64,000 nucleotides of DNA. It comes from Bacillota bacterium (GTDB taxonomy: Bacteria > Bacillota > Clostridia > Christensenellales > Christensenellaceae). The translations under genes and the position numbers were made by a program. Shown piece after piece: positions 27,264 through 37,161 of the stretch (positions are counted from its first letter, which is position 1; each line of letters opens with the position of its first letter). The DNA is taken from assembly GCA_023393165.1 (NCBI GenBank), contig JAEWMJ010000049.1, forward strand, positions 94,577 to 158,576, read 5' to 3'. Under the pieces are notes generated by a model that was given only the letters and a program-made list of their open reading frames with translations, was not told the origin of the DNA and did no database searches.

Positions 27264-28450
27264 TGTTTCAGGGTAAAAACATCCTGCTGGGCGTAACCGG
27301 CGGGATTGCCGCATACAAAGCGGCGGCGGTTGCCAGCGCGTTTCGTAAAGAGGGAGCAAATGTCCAGGTCGTAATGACAAAAAATGCCCTGGAGTTTATA
27401 ACGCCGCTTACTTTTGAAACACTGACCAATAATCCAGTGATCACAGATACATTTAGGCATGAATCGGCTTGGGACGTGGCGCATGTATCTTTAGCAAAAA
27501 AGACAGATTTGGCTGTCATTGCTCCTGCAACTGCAAACATCATCGCGAAAATGGCTGCAGGACTGGCGGATGACATGCTTTCAACAACTTACCTTGCGCT
27601 CCGGTGTCCGGTATTCGTAGCACCTGCTATGAACACAGCCATGTTTGAAAATAGAGTTGTTCAGCAAAACATCGAAAAGATCAAATTGCAGGGCTGTCAT
27701 ATTATAGAACCGGGTATGGGTTTTCTTGCCTGCGGGGATACGGGTACCGGAAGGATGGCTGAACCCGAACAGATAATAGAAACGATAAAAAACTTTTTGG
27801 CGCAAAAACAGGACTTTAAAGGAATTCCGATGACGATTACCGCAGGACCGACCATCGAGCCTATCGACCCGGTGCGTTATTTATCCAACCGCTCGTCCGG
27901 CAAAATGGGGTATGCGCTCGCTAAAGCCGCTCGTGACAGGGGCGCGGATGTGACTCTCATTTCAGGTCCGGTATCCTTAAAGCCTCCGGAAGGCGTGAAC
28001 GTGATGAAAGTACAAAGTGCGGGGGATATGTACGACGCGGTTATGCAAAATAAAAATACTGCAAAAATTATTATCAAATGCGCCGCTGTCGCGGATTATA
28101 CGCCCGTCACCGTTTCGGTCAATAAAATTAAAAAAGAAAACGAAATGACGCTGCGCTTAGAGGCAACAAAGGATATACTGCGGGAGCTTGGCGCAAATAA
28201 ATCATATTATCTTGTGGGGTTCGCAGCAGAGACCCAAAATGTGATAGGGTACGCAAAGAAAAAGCTTGCAGAAAAAAATCTGGACATGATCGTGGCAAAC
28301 GACGTTTCAGGCGAGGAAACCGGGTTTAATTCAGATAAAAATAAGGTGGTTATTATTACAAAAAGCGGTAAGGAACTGCATCTGGACTCGGATTTTAAAG
28401 AAATAATAGCAAATCGGATATTGGATGAGATCATAGAAGAATACGTTTGA
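27263..28450 (+). CDS. coaBC: Bifunctional phosphopantothenoylcysteine decarboxylase / phosphopantothenate-cysteine ligase
   Basis: A 395-residue coenzyme A biosynthesis enzyme with a GTG start. The N-terminal flavin-dependent CoaC decarboxylase (about 1-180) shows GVTGGIAAYKA, the active-site His in DVAHVSLAKK, APAMNTAMF and the substrate-flap Cys in FLACGDTGTGRM. The C-terminal CoaB synthetase (about 185-395) shows ITAGPTIEPIDPVRYLSNRS and GKMGYALAKAA. It makes 4'-phosphopantetheine from phosphopantothenate and cysteine. Confidence 0.95.
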   Translation: MFQGKNILLGVTGGIAAYKAAAVASAFRKEGANVQVVMTKNALEFITPLTFETLTNNPVITDTFRHESAWDVAHVSLAKKTDLAVIAPATANIIAKMAAGLADDMLSTTYLALRCPVFVAPAMNTAMFENRVVQQNIEKIKLQGCHIIEPGMGFLACGDTGTGRMAEPEQIIETIKNFLAQKQDFKGIPMTITAGPTIEPIDPVRYLSNRSSGKMGYALAKAARDRGADVTLISGPVSLKPPEGVNVMKVQSAGDMYDAVMQNKNTAKIIIKCAAVADYTPVTVSVNKIKKENEMTLRLEATKDILRELGANKSYYLVGFAAETQNVIGYAKKKLAEKNLDMIVANDVSGEETGFNSDKNKVVIITKSGKELHLDSDFKEIIANRILDEIIEEYV

Positions 28451-28462
28451 GGGGTTTTTTAT

Positions 28463-30649
28463 TTGTACGCAAAAGTCATTGTGGATATATCTCATTCGAA
28501 GGTAGATAAATTTTTTGAATACAAAGTGCCCGAAGGGATTGATATTTGTACTGGTTCGCGGGTAAGGGTGCCGTTTGCAAATAAAACAATAGACGGAGTT
28601 GTACTGGAATTATCGGATGCCTGTGATTTTGACGAGAGCAAGATCAAACAGGTATCTTGTGTTTTAGACCCTTTTGCGGCGTTTACCCCCGAACAGATTG
28701 ATCTCGCTTATTATATCAGGGAAAAATACAATACCACGCTTGCATCCGCGCTTCGGCTGATGATTCCCGCACAGATCCGTCATAAAAAATTACATGCAAA
28801 AACCCAAAAAAAAGTTTACCTGAATATTGGCTTAAGCGAGGCTAAAAAAAGTCTGGTTGGCAAAAATGGAAATATAAAATATCCCCGGCAGGCAGAAGCG
28901 CTGGAAGCCCTGGATAAGAAAGACGGGATGCCTGCAGCCAGTTTCAATCCGTCGGCTTTGAAAAGTCTTGAGCAAAAAGGATTCATAACAATAAGAGAGG
29001 AGCAGGTCGACCGGCCGCCATTTAAGGATGAAATCCGTATTGCGGAAGATTTCCGCCTGACAGAAAGACAGGAATATGTGCTGGATCAGATTTTAAAAAA
29101 ACCGGGTGGGCTTTTTTTGCTGCATGGCGTAACCGGCAGCGGTAAAACCGAAGTATATACCAGAGTGATACGCGACTGCCTTGTACGCGGAAAAAGCGCA
29201 ATAATGCTGGTGCCCGAGATTTCCCTGACTCCCCAGACCTACCTGTTTTTAAAACAGCGGTTTTCAGAAGAGATCGCGGTATTTCATTCGGGACTTTCCG
29301 CAGGGGAACGGTATGAAGAATGGCTTCGGGTCCGGCAGGGGAAGGTCAGAATTGTACTCGGTGCGCGCTCGGCTGTATTTGCGCCTGTAGATAACCTCGG
29401 TGTGATCATTATAGACGAGGAGCACGAAAACAGCTATCAGTCTGATAATTATCCAAATTATACGGCTGCGGAGATTGCGGAAAAACGCTGTGCACTTACC
29501 GGCGCAACGCTGCTGCTGGGAAGCGCGACGCCTTCCATCGAGACATACTATTCTGCCGAGACTGGAAAATATACCCTGCTCAAAATGCCTGACCGTGTCG
29601 GCAACCTGCAGCTCCCGCGGGTTACAATCGTAGATATGCGGGAAGAAATCAAAAAGGGGAATACCACCGCCATCAGCGGCACATTATATAACGAGATCGA
29701 TAAAACTTTGCAACTGGGCAAACAGGCTATGCTGTTTTTAAACCGGCGCGGATATTCCACGTTTGTGATGTGCCGTGCCTGTGGATACACAATACGCTGC
29801 GAGGCATGCGACGTCACAATGACCTACCATAAGGCAGAAAACCGCCTGAAATGCCACTACTGCGGCCGCAGCCAGGAAGTCCCGGGCGTCTGTCCGGAAT
29901 GCGGGAAGCCTTATCTGAAATACTTTGGTTTGGGTACGCAGCAGGTAGAGGAACAGATATTGAGTCTTTTTCCCGGAGTTCGGATCATTCGGATGGACCT
30001 TGATACCATGACAACAAAGGATGCCCACAGGAAAGTATACCATGATTTTCTGGATCAGAAAGCGGATATTTTGATCGGCACGCAAATGATAACAAAGGGG
30101 TTCGATTTTGAAAACGTCCGTTTGTCCGGTATTCTGGCTGCAGAAACAATGCTGAATATTCCGGATTACAGAAGTTCCGAACGTGCGTTTATGCTGATCA
30201 CACAGGTAGCGGGCAGAGCGGGAAGAAAAGAACCCGGAGAAGTGGTTTTGCAGACATACCATCCGCAGAACTACGCGGTCAGACATGCAGAAACCCACGA
30301 TTACGAAGGATTCTATGAAGAAGAGCTTGAACTCCGGCGGATCGCAAAACTGCCGCCATTTACGGCTCTTCTACAGATACAGTTTTCGGGTAAAAGCGAG
30401 GATAAGACTATTGCGGCGGTCAGGGATTTTCTTCGTAAAATACATTTTGCCCTGGGTGAAGATAAAAATGATATAATATCTATAAGGGCCGGAGAATCGC
30501 CCATAAAAAGAATTAACAAAATGGCACGTTATACGGTTTATTTGAATATGAAGAAAGAAAACGGAATTGGCATAAAAAAAGTTATAGAATGTTTTCACAA
30601 TGCGGAATATGACGACGTGCTTGTGGGGATGGACAGCAATCCACTTTAA
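28463..30649 (+). CDS. priA: Primosomal protein N' (replication restart helicase PriA)
   Basis: A 728-residue helicase that reloads the replisome at stalled forks. It starts at TTG 28463 with gagggg 8 nt upstream. N-terminal DNA-binding domains are followed by Walker A GVTGSGKTEVY, DEEHENSYQS (DEEH box), SATPSIET, the two zinc knuckles (CRACGYTIRCEAC and CHYCG, CPECG) and C-terminal GRAGRKEPGEV. Length and arrangement are normal. Confidence 0.96.
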   Translation: MYAKVIVDISHSKVDKFFEYKVPEGIDICTGSRVRVPFANKTIDGVVLELSDACDFDESKIKQVSCVLDPFAAFTPEQIDLAYYIREKYNTTLASALRLMIPAQIRHKKLHAKTQKKVYLNIGLSEAKKSLVGKNGNIKYPRQAEALEALDKKDGMPAASFNPSALKSLEQKGFITIREEQVDRPPFKDEIRIAEDFRLTERQEYVLDQILKKPGGLFLLHGVTGSGKTEVYTRVIRDCLVRGKSAIMLVPEISLTPQTYLFLKQRFSEEIAVFHSGLSAGERYEEWLRVRQGKVRIVLGARSAVFAPVDNLGVIIIDEEHENSYQSDNYPNYTAAEIAEKRCALTGATLLLGSATPSIETYYSAETGKYTLLKMPDRVGNLQLPRVTIVDMREEIKKGNTTAISGTLYNEIDKTLQLGKQAMLFLNRRGYSTFVMCRACGYTIRCEACDVTMTYHKAENRLKCHYCGRSQEVPGVCPECGKPYLKYFGLGTQQVEEQILSLFPGVRIIRMDLDTMTTKDAHRKVYHDFLDQKADILIGTQMITKGFDFENVRLSGILAAETMLNIPDYRSSERAFMLITQVAGRAGRKEPGEVVLQTYHPQNYAVRHAETHDYEGFYEEELELRRIAKLPPFTALLQIQFSGKSEDKTIAAVRDFLRKIHFALGEDKNDIISIRAGESPIKRINKMARYTVYLNMKKENGIGIKKVIECFHNAEYDDVLVGMDSNPL

Positions 30650-30667
30650 TATTTGTGAGGAGATAAT

Positions 30668-31135
30668 ATGGCGTTCAGAAACATATTGGTAGACGAAAAT
30701 CCAAGATTAAGAAAAAAAAGCAAGCCGGTTGAAAAATTCGACACAAAGTTACATCAATTGTTGGACGATATGGCGGAAACAATGTATGAAGCTAAAGGGC
30801 TTGGGCTGGCGGCTCCTCAGGTTGGCGTACTTCGCCGGGCGGTCGTAATAGACGTGGGGGAAGGGTTGATTGAACTCATAAACCCTGTTATCGTCAAAGC
30901 GGAAGGCCAGCAGCGGGAAGAGGAAGGATGCCTTTCACTGCCGGAAAAGCAGGGAATCGTTCTTAGGCCTGCAAAAGTAACAGTACACGCTCTGAACCGG
31001 GACGGGAAAAACATCAAATTGACAGGAGAAGGCTTGCTTGCACGCGCGCTCTGCCATGAAATTGATCATCTGGAGGGAGTCCTGTTCATCGATAAGATGA
31101 TTGCAAGGACGGATAATTCACATGGAAAAAGATGA
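30668..31135 (+). CDS. def: Peptide deformylase
   Basis: A 155-residue metallo-hydrolase removing the formyl group from nascent proteins. All three family motifs are present: GLGLAAPQVG, EEGCLSLP (metal Cys) and CHEIDHLEG (HExxH). It is immediately upstream of fmt, which overlaps it by 14 nt. Confidence 0.97.
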   Translation: MAFRNILVDENPRLRKKSKPVEKFDTKLHQLLDDMAETMYEAKGLGLAAPQVGVLRRAVVIDVGEGLIELINPVIVKAEGQQREEEGCLSLPEKQGIVLRPAKVTVHALNRDGKNIKLTGEGLLARALCHEIDHLEGVLFIDKMIARTDNSHGKR

Positions 31136-32084
31136 CTTAAAAATAGTGTTTATGGGTACGCCGGACTTTGCGCTGCCCAGCCTGCGCATGCTGCATAAAG
31201 AAGGTTTCCGTGTGGCTGCGGTTTTTACACAGCCGGACAGGCAGACCGGACGGGGGCATAAGATGCTGCCTCCGCCTGTAAAATTGCTGGCGGAAGAACT
31301 ATCCATACCTGTTTTCCAGTTTGAGAAGGTCCGCAGGCCCGAGGGCGTAGAAGTTCTGAAAAACCTTGCGCCCGACCTGCTTGTTACCGCAGCTTACGGC
31401 CAGATACTGACGCAGGAAATCCTTAATATCCCGCGCTTTGGCTGCATTAATGTACACGGGTCGCTCCTGCCTCGTTTGCGGGGTGCTGCGCCTGTCCAGT
31501 GGGCAATCATTAACGGCGAAAAGAAGACAGGAGTTACCACAATGATGACTGTTTTAGCTCTTGATGCCGGAGATATGCTGGAGAAAGACGAAATTGAAAT
31601 ACCGGAAGATATAACGGCGGGGGAACTGTACGCTCAGTTAAGTGTTCTTGGAACCCGTACCCTTCGGCGCACGCTCAATAAACTTCTTGCCGGAACGCTT
31701 GTCCGTACTCCGCAGGACGAAAGTGAAGCGACCTATTTCCCGATGTTTAAAAAGGGATTCGGGGAAATTGACTTTAACCAGCCATGCCGGAAAATTAAGG
31801 ATTTTATTCGTGGTACCAATCCGGCTCCAGGTGCGTATATGATGCTTAGTGATAATAAAATCAAGGTATTCAAGGTTTCCTGCAAACCTGATGAAACAGG
31901 TAAAACCCCGGGCGAGATCCTTTTTGCAGACCAGAAAACCGGACTAGGAATTGCTGCGGCCGACGGCATGGTTTTGATTGAAGAACTGCAATGGCCGGGA
32001 AAAAGCAAAACGACATCAAAAGAGCTTTTACGTGGAAGATCCATTCAGACCGGCATTGTTATAACGAGGCGGGATACCGATTAA
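31122..32084 (+). CDS. fmt: Methionyl-tRNA formyltransferase
   Basis: A 320-residue enzyme formylating initiator Met-tRNA with 10-formyltetrahydrofolate. Motifs: IVFMGTPDFALPSL at the N-terminus, VTAAYGQIL, and the catalytic N-x-H-x-SLLPxxRG region read as NVHGSLLPRLRGAAPVQWAI. The C-terminal OB domain follows. ATG 31122 (MEKDDLK) overlaps the end of def; a TTG upstream is possible but less likely. Confidence 0.96.
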   Translation: MEKDDLKIVFMGTPDFALPSLRMLHKEGFRVAAVFTQPDRQTGRGHKMLPPPVKLLAEELSIPVFQFEKVRRPEGVEVLKNLAPDLLVTAAYGQILTQEILNIPRFGCINVHGSLLPRLRGAAPVQWAIINGEKKTGVTTMMTVLALDAGDMLEKDEIEIPEDITAGELYAQLSVLGTRTLRRTLNKLLAGTLVRTPQDESEATYFPMFKKGFGEIDFNQPCRKIKDFIRGTNPAPGAYMMLSDNKIKVFKVSCKPDETGKTPGEILFADQKTGLGIAAADGMVLIEELQWPGKSKTTSKELLRGRSIQTGIVITRRDTD

Positions 32085-32133
32085 GTGTTCGTGCGCGGGC
32101 ATATCCCCACCTCGTTGAAACGCTGTTAAGGTT

Positions 32134-32152
32134 GTTTTGCGCAGCGCAAAAC
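32134..32152. repeat. Short inverted repeat between fmt and rsmB
   Basis: GTTTTGCGC and GCGCAAAAC (9 bp each) with a single central base form a near-perfect palindrome in the 102-nt fmt-rsmB gap. No T-run follows. It may be a processing hairpin or a protein site; function unknown. Confidence 0.4.
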
Positions 32153-32186
32153 TTCTATTAGTATATCTTGTTAAAAGGAGATTATC

Positions 32187-33500
32187 GTGAGCTTAAGCAG
32201 CAGAAAAATTGCGCTTGACATCCTGTCGGACGTCGCGGACAAAGGTTCGTATTTAAATCTGGCTGTAAAAAAACAGCTTCCACTTTTAAAAAGTGCGGAG
32301 GACAGGCGGTTTGCCGCAGCTCTCGTTTCAACAACGGTTCAGAACATTCTGAGGATCGATTACGTAACGGACCGGTTTATTAAGACTAAAAGAGTGCATA
32401 AGGTTATTCGGAACATATTGCGTCTTGGAGTTTGCCAGCTTATGTTTTTTGAATCCGTACCGGTCAGCGCAGCCGTAAATGAAAGCGTAAAGCTCGCAGC
32501 CTCGTGCGGAAAAACCCAGCTGAAAGGTTTTGTAAATGGCGTACTCCGGAAAATAGCGGACAGTCTGGGCAGCATTACATATCCTGATATGGAAATAGAA
32601 ACCGCTGCATACCTGTCTGTTTTTTACAGCTATCCCCGTTGGATTTGCGAAAAATTTATAAATGATTTCGGAGTGGATTTCACGCAGTCCCTGCTTTCCT
32701 ACACAGCTGAGACAACGCTTACCTGTGTTCGGGTAAAAGAAGAATTGCTCGAAGACGCCGATCGGACGGAAGTTGATTCATACCTGCCTGGGAAATATTT
32801 TAGCGATGCACGTTATATCAAAAACGCATCATCAATTGAGGATATGCCGCTTTTCAAAAAAGGGGCGATCACGCCGCAGAGCGAATCGTCCATGCTTTGC
32901 GTACATGCGGCTGGAATAAAAAATACGGACGTTGTTCTGGACGTCTGTGCGGCCCCAGGAGGGAAATCCGCTTATGCGGCGGGTATGTGCAAAAATATTA
33001 TAGCTATGGAACTGCATCCGCACCGCGTTGCTCTTATCCGCAATAATTTTGTGCGCCTGCATGTAATGAACGGCCAAGCTATGGAGGCGGACGGTACGGA
33101 ATTCAGGCCAGAACTTGAGGGAAAATTTGATATCGTGATTCTTGATGCGCCATGTTCGGCGCTCGGGCTTCTATACCGAAAACCGGATATTAAAATACAC
33201 AAAGAAGCGGAAGAAATAAAAAGCCTGGTAAATCTGCAGCGCAGGTTGCTCCAAAATTGCTCCCGATACGTAAAAAAAGGCGGAAAACTTCTTTATTCCA
33301 CCTGCACCATTAATTGTGAGGAAAATCGCGGCAACGCGGAATGGTTTTTAAACAGCAGGGATAATTTTGTTGCGGACGATTTTTCCGCCGACATACCGCT
33401 TGCGCTTGCCAGCAGGATAGAAGGCGGATTTTTACAACTTTTTCCGCAAATTGACGGTATGGATGGTTTTTTTATCGCGCGGTTACGGAGGCTAAAATGA
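32187..33500 (+). CDS. rsmB: 16S rRNA (cytosine-967-C5) methyltransferase RsmB
   Basis: A 437-residue protein with a GTG start (aaaggag upstream). The N-terminal NusB-like RNA-binding domain (about 1-140) is followed by a Rossmann methyltransferase with DVCAAPGGKSAYAAG (SAM site), the Cys-containing DAPCSALGLL and the catalytic Cys in YSTCTINCEEN. The gene overlaps rlmN by 4 nt (ATGA). Confidence 0.95.
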   Translation: MSLSSRKIALDILSDVADKGSYLNLAVKKQLPLLKSAEDRRFAAALVSTTVQNILRIDYVTDRFIKTKRVHKVIRNILRLGVCQLMFFESVPVSAAVNESVKLAASCGKTQLKGFVNGVLRKIADSLGSITYPDMEIETAAYLSVFYSYPRWICEKFINDFGVDFTQSLLSYTAETTLTCVRVKEELLEDADRTEVDSYLPGKYFSDARYIKNASSIEDMPLFKKGAITPQSESSMLCVHAAGIKNTDVVLDVCAAPGGKSAYAAGMCKNIIAMELHPHRVALIRNNFVRLHVMNGQAMEADGTEFRPELEGKFDIVILDAPCSALGLLYRKPDIKIHKEAEEIKSLVNLQRRLLQNCSRYVKKGGKLLYSTCTINCEENRGNAEWFLNSRDNFVADDFSADIPLALASRIEGGFLQLFPQIDGMDGFFIARLRRLK

Positions 33501-34516
33501 TATTGCTTGATTTGGATTTGGCTGAAATGCAAAACGAACTCAATAACATGGGAGAAAGCGCTTTCAGGGCAAAACAGATCCGAGAATGGCTTTCCAAAGG
33601 AGTTTCGTTTGATCAAATGACAAACCTGCCGCTTCATTTGCGGAATAAACTAAAAGCAAATTATACCGAAGGATATGCCGTGATTAAAAAAGTCCTTACT
33701 TCAACAGACGGCACAAAAAAGTATCTTTTGTCTATGCAGGACAAAAATACGGTGGAAAGTGTTTTTATGACCAATAACTACGGCAACAGCGTATGCCTGT
33801 CCACACAGATTGGCTGCCGTATGGGCTGCGTATTCTGCCAGTCCTGCAAAAATGGGCTTTTGCGCAATCTTTCTGCCGGAGAGATGCTTTCAGAATATAT
33901 CGCCATGAACTCGGATGCCGGAGAGGGACGGAACATTTCAAATATTGTGCTTATGGGCATGGGGGAACCGCTTGATAATTACGATAACGTGATAAAGTTT
34001 TTGAGGTTTGTACATGAAAAAGCCACTTTTGACGTCAGCTACCGTAATATATCCCTTTCCACATGCGGTGTTGTGACGGGTATCAAAAGACTCGCGGATT
34101 CCGGACTGCCTGTGACTCTTTGTATATCGCTGCATTCGCCGTTCGATGAAAAAAGGGCGCGTATTGTACCCGCTGCAAAAAAATGGAGCATCCGTGAAAT
34201 CATGGACGCTGCAAAAACCTACTTTGAAAAAACCGGAAGAAGAGTTATAATTGAATATGCATTAATGGATGGCTTTAACAACGGCATAGAGGACGCTGAA
34301 GAAATAAAAAAACTTGTATCCGGTATGAGCTGCCATATCAACTTGATTCCCTTAAACGAAGGGAGCGGCTGCGACTATCATGCTCCTGCCAAAAGAGACG
34401 TATACGCATTTTGTTCGCTGCTTCAAAAACAAGGACTTTCAGTCACTGTCAGAAGGTCTTTGGGCTCGGATATATCAGGCGCATGCGGTCAGTTAAAAAA
34501 CAGTACGATTGGATAA
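33497..34516 (+). CDS. rlmN: Dual-specificity 23S rRNA/tRNA (adenine-C2) methyltransferase RlmN
   Basis: A 339-residue radical-SAM enzyme that methylates A2503 of 23S rRNA and A37 of some tRNAs. The iron-sulfur motif CxxxCxxC reads CRMGCVFC; the GMGEP SAM motif is MGMGEPLDN. The methylated Cys is in the C-terminal SGACGQL. The N-terminal helical domain has FRAKQIREWLSKGV. Order rsmB-rlmN-stp-prkC matches B. subtilis. Confidence 0.96.
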   Translation: MILLDLDLAEMQNELNNMGESAFRAKQIREWLSKGVSFDQMTNLPLHLRNKLKANYTEGYAVIKKVLTSTDGTKKYLLSMQDKNTVESVFMTNNYGNSVCLSTQIGCRMGCVFCQSCKNGLLRNLSAGEMLSEYIAMNSDAGEGRNISNIVLMGMGEPLDNYDNVIKFLRFVHEKATFDVSYRNISLSTCGVVTGIKRLADSGLPVTLCISLHSPFDEKRARIVPAAKKWSIREIMDAAKTYFEKTGRRVIIEYALMDGFNNGIEDAEEIKKLVSGMSCHINLIPLNEGSGCDYHAPAKRDVYAFCSLLQKQGLSVTVRRSLGSDISGACGQLKNSTIG

Positions 34517-34522
34517 TATCAG

Positions 34523-35260
34523 ATGAAAATTATTTCTAGGACGCATATCGGAAATGTCAGAGACACTAATGAAGATTTTATATTGGTAAGATGTGAAAAA
34601 AAGCCCTGCTATATGTTGGTGGCAGATGGTATGGGCGGGGCGGCTGCGGGAGAAATTGCAAGCAAAATTGCCGCTTTTTCTGTTCAGCAGTATTTTGAAG
34701 AATTGAATTCTGAACGTCTGATCCCATCCGATTTAATCGAAGCTGTAAAATATGCCAACAAACAAATCGTTACCGAAACGCATTATAATGAAAGGCTCAA
34801 GGGGATGGGCACTACAATGACGCTTGCAGCCGTGGAAGACAATCATATTATTATTGCACAGGTAGGAGATTCCTGCGCGTATCTGCTATCAAATGAAAAA
34901 CTGCATAAAATCACCAAGGACCATACATATGTGCAGAAACTCATTGACAATGGGATTATTGAAAAATCGCAGGCGGCGGATAATCCTTTAAAAAATATCA
35001 TTACGCGAGTTGTAGGAATGAACGATCTTATTGTTGATACCTATGAAATTGAATGGAGCAAAAGCGACTTCCTGCTTTTATGCTCGGACGGATTGACAAC
35101 GTATATGTCCGAAGAGGAATTGCTGCAAGTTTTAGTCAGCGAGAGTTCTCTTTCAGAAAAAGCTGACGAGATGGTAAGCTGCGCTTTGAACAAGGGTGGA
35201 AGGGACAATATATCAGTTATTATTGCACATAATGTAAAAATTATGGAGGATGGGCAATGA
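34523..35260 (+). CDS. stp: PP2C-type Ser/Thr protein phosphatase (Stp/PrpC)
   Basis: A 245-residue metal-dependent phosphatase that reverses phosphorylation by the adjacent kinase. PP2C motifs are RDTNEDF, VADGMGGAAAGEIAS (metal Asp and Gly), GTTMTLAAV, QVGDSCAYLL, LLLCSDGLT and GGRDNISVI. The start of prkC overlaps its stop (ATGA), the normal arrangement for this pair. Confidence 0.96.
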   Translation: MKIISRTHIGNVRDTNEDFILVRCEKKPCYMLVADGMGGAAAGEIASKIAAFSVQQYFEELNSERLIPSDLIEAVKYANKQIVTETHYNERLKGMGTTMTLAAVEDNHIIIAQVGDSCAYLLSNEKLHKITKDHTYVQKLIDNGIIEKSQAADNPLKNIITRVVGMNDLIVDTYEIEWSKSDFLLLCSDGLTTYMSEEELLQVLVSESSLSEKADEMVSCALNKGGRDNISVIIAHNVKIMEDGQ

Positions 35261-37155
35261 TAGAGGGTATTATGCTCGCAAACAGATATCAATTGCTTGA
35301 ACTCGTTGACACAGGCGGAACTTCCTGTATTTATAAAGCGCTCGATACAAAAAATAATTCGGTTGTTGCGGCAAAGGTATTAAAATCCGAACTAATGAGC
35401 AATCCCGTTTATGTCGAACGATTCAAAAAAGAAGTGCAGGCTGCGCTTCGATTAAAGCATGCAAATATCATAAGATCTTATGACGCCGGGCTGGATCAAG
35501 ACAAGTATTACATAATAATGGACTTTATCAACGGCAAAACACTGAAGCATATCATAACCATCAACAAGCCCCTGCCCGTTAAGTTTGTTGTAAATGTTGC
35601 AAAAAAAATATGCCTTGCACTTGAATACGCGCATGTAAAGGGATTTATACACCGCGATATCAAACCGCACAACATAATGATCGATATGGAAGGGGAGCCC
35701 TATCTTACCGATTTTGGAATTGCGGAGAAAATAAATCAGGAAGCCCCCGACATTGAAGAAGCAAATGTAATGGGGTCTGTGCATTATTTTTCACCCGAGC
35801 AGGCGCGCGGTGAAAAAATGGACAAAAGGACCGACCTATATTCCCTTGGAATCGTGCTGTATGAAATGCTGATCAGCAAGGTGCCCTTCGATGGCGAAAC
35901 GTCTGTGGAGATCGCTCTCAAGCATTTAAACCAGCCCATGCCTGAGATTATTGATAAGACGGGAGAAATTCCAGCAAGTCTTAATAAGATCATACAGAAG
36001 GCTGCGCAGAAGGATAGAGATTTGCGTTATAAGTCGGCTTTCGCGATGTATGAGGATTTAAACCGGTGCCTGACGGAGCGGGACGGGGATTATATAAAGC
36101 TGCAAAAAGCCGCACCTGTCCAGAATCCGCATGAAGTTGAAAAAACTAAACTAAAAACATCAAGGGGTCTTCGGACAATATTGGTCAGTTCCCTCTCCAT
36201 AATGGCGGTTATCGTTATATTGATTTTAGTATTTAATATGAATTTTGACAGCAGTAAAAATACCGTGCCTGTACCGGATGTGAGAAACGCAACGCTGCAA
36301 ACCGCCAAAGCCGAAGTTGAAGCACTGGATCTGGTTCCCAACGTCATCAATACATTCAGCAGTGACGTCAATACTGGCCTTGTGATCAGCCAGGATCCAC
36401 AGCCTGGAACTGAGATGAAGGCAGGCCAGACGGTCGATATAAAGGTTAGTGTCGGACCGGATCTGCCGCCCATGCCTGATGTTGTGGGAATGCCCGTGCA
36501 AGACGCAAAGGAACAGCTGACGGAATATCTGGAAGCCCGGAATGTTGAGATACAGAATATCGAAGTTATCGAGCAGACAAACGGAAATTACCCCGACGGA
36601 ACCGTAATCAGCCAGTATCCGATGAAGGATGATAAGGTTAAGCAAAATGATACAATTACGTTAACGGTAAAATCCACATCGGATCTTAAGAAAGAAGCGC
36701 CCAACGTAGTAAGGCAGCCCCTCAGTATCGCACTAAATAGTCTGAAATCATCAGGTTATTCTAAATTTTTCATCTATGAAGTGCAAAACGACAGCTACGC
36801 AGCCGGAACTATTTCCAACCAGTCGCCAGAACAGGGAGTCAGCCAAGCGGTTAGCCAGCCCTTTACCATGTGGGTATCCGAATATAATAATGTATACATT
36901 CTGAATAAAACGCTTGATTTGATCATTGAGGATGATAATACCGCTGTGACAATAGCACTTAAAACGCAAATCGATGGTACAGATGTCTATATCATTATGC
37001 GCGAATTCATGGAAAACGCAGGTAAAACCAGGCTTGATATGTCTGAGGTCGTTGGGTTGCCCTTCGATACGGATGCGGTTCAGGCGCAAATGATTGTTTT
37101 TATCAATAATGTTGCGGAACAGACGTTTGACGTCACGCTGCAAAACGGAGGTTAA
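35257..37155 (+). CDS. prkC: PASTA-domain Ser/Thr protein kinase (PrkC/Stk)
   Basis: A 632-residue membrane kinase. The cytoplasmic kinase domain has the glycine loop DTGGTSCIYKA, catalytic K40, HRDIKPHN (D134) and DFGI. A single membrane helix lies at about 307-327, followed by three extracellular PASTA repeats (starting near 337, 408 and 478) that bind muropeptides. A C-terminal extension of about 85 residues beyond the third PASTA is not recognisable. It signals cell-wall state, and in spore formers can trigger germination. The TAA stop is in the same frame as rsgA. Confidence 0.95.
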   Translation: MIEGIMLANRYQLLELVDTGGTSCIYKALDTKNNSVVAAKVLKSELMSNPVYVERFKKEVQAALRLKHANIIRSYDAGLDQDKYYIIMDFINGKTLKHIITINKPLPVKFVVNVAKKICLALEYAHVKGFIHRDIKPHNIMIDMEGEPYLTDFGIAEKINQEAPDIEEANVMGSVHYFSPEQARGEKMDKRTDLYSLGIVLYEMLISKVPFDGETSVEIALKHLNQPMPEIIDKTGEIPASLNKIIQKAAQKDRDLRYKSAFAMYEDLNRCLTERDGDYIKLQKAAPVQNPHEVEKTKLKTSRGLRTILVSSLSIMAVIVILILVFNMNFDSSKNTVPVPDVRNATLQTAKAEVEALDLVPNVINTFSSDVNTGLVISQDPQPGTEMKAGQTVDIKVSVGPDLPPMPDVVGMPVQDAKEQLTEYLEARNVEIQNIEVIEQTNGNYPDGTVISQYPMKDDKVKQNDTITLTVKSTSDLKKEAPNVVRQPLSIALNSLKSSGYSKFFIYEVQNDSYAAGTISNQSPEQGVSQAVSQPFTMWVSEYNNVYILNKTLDLIIEDDNTAVTIALKTQIDGTDVYIIMREFMENAGKTRLDMSEVVGLPFDTDAVQAQMIVFINNVAEQTFDVTLQNGG

Positions 37156-37161
37156 GGCAAA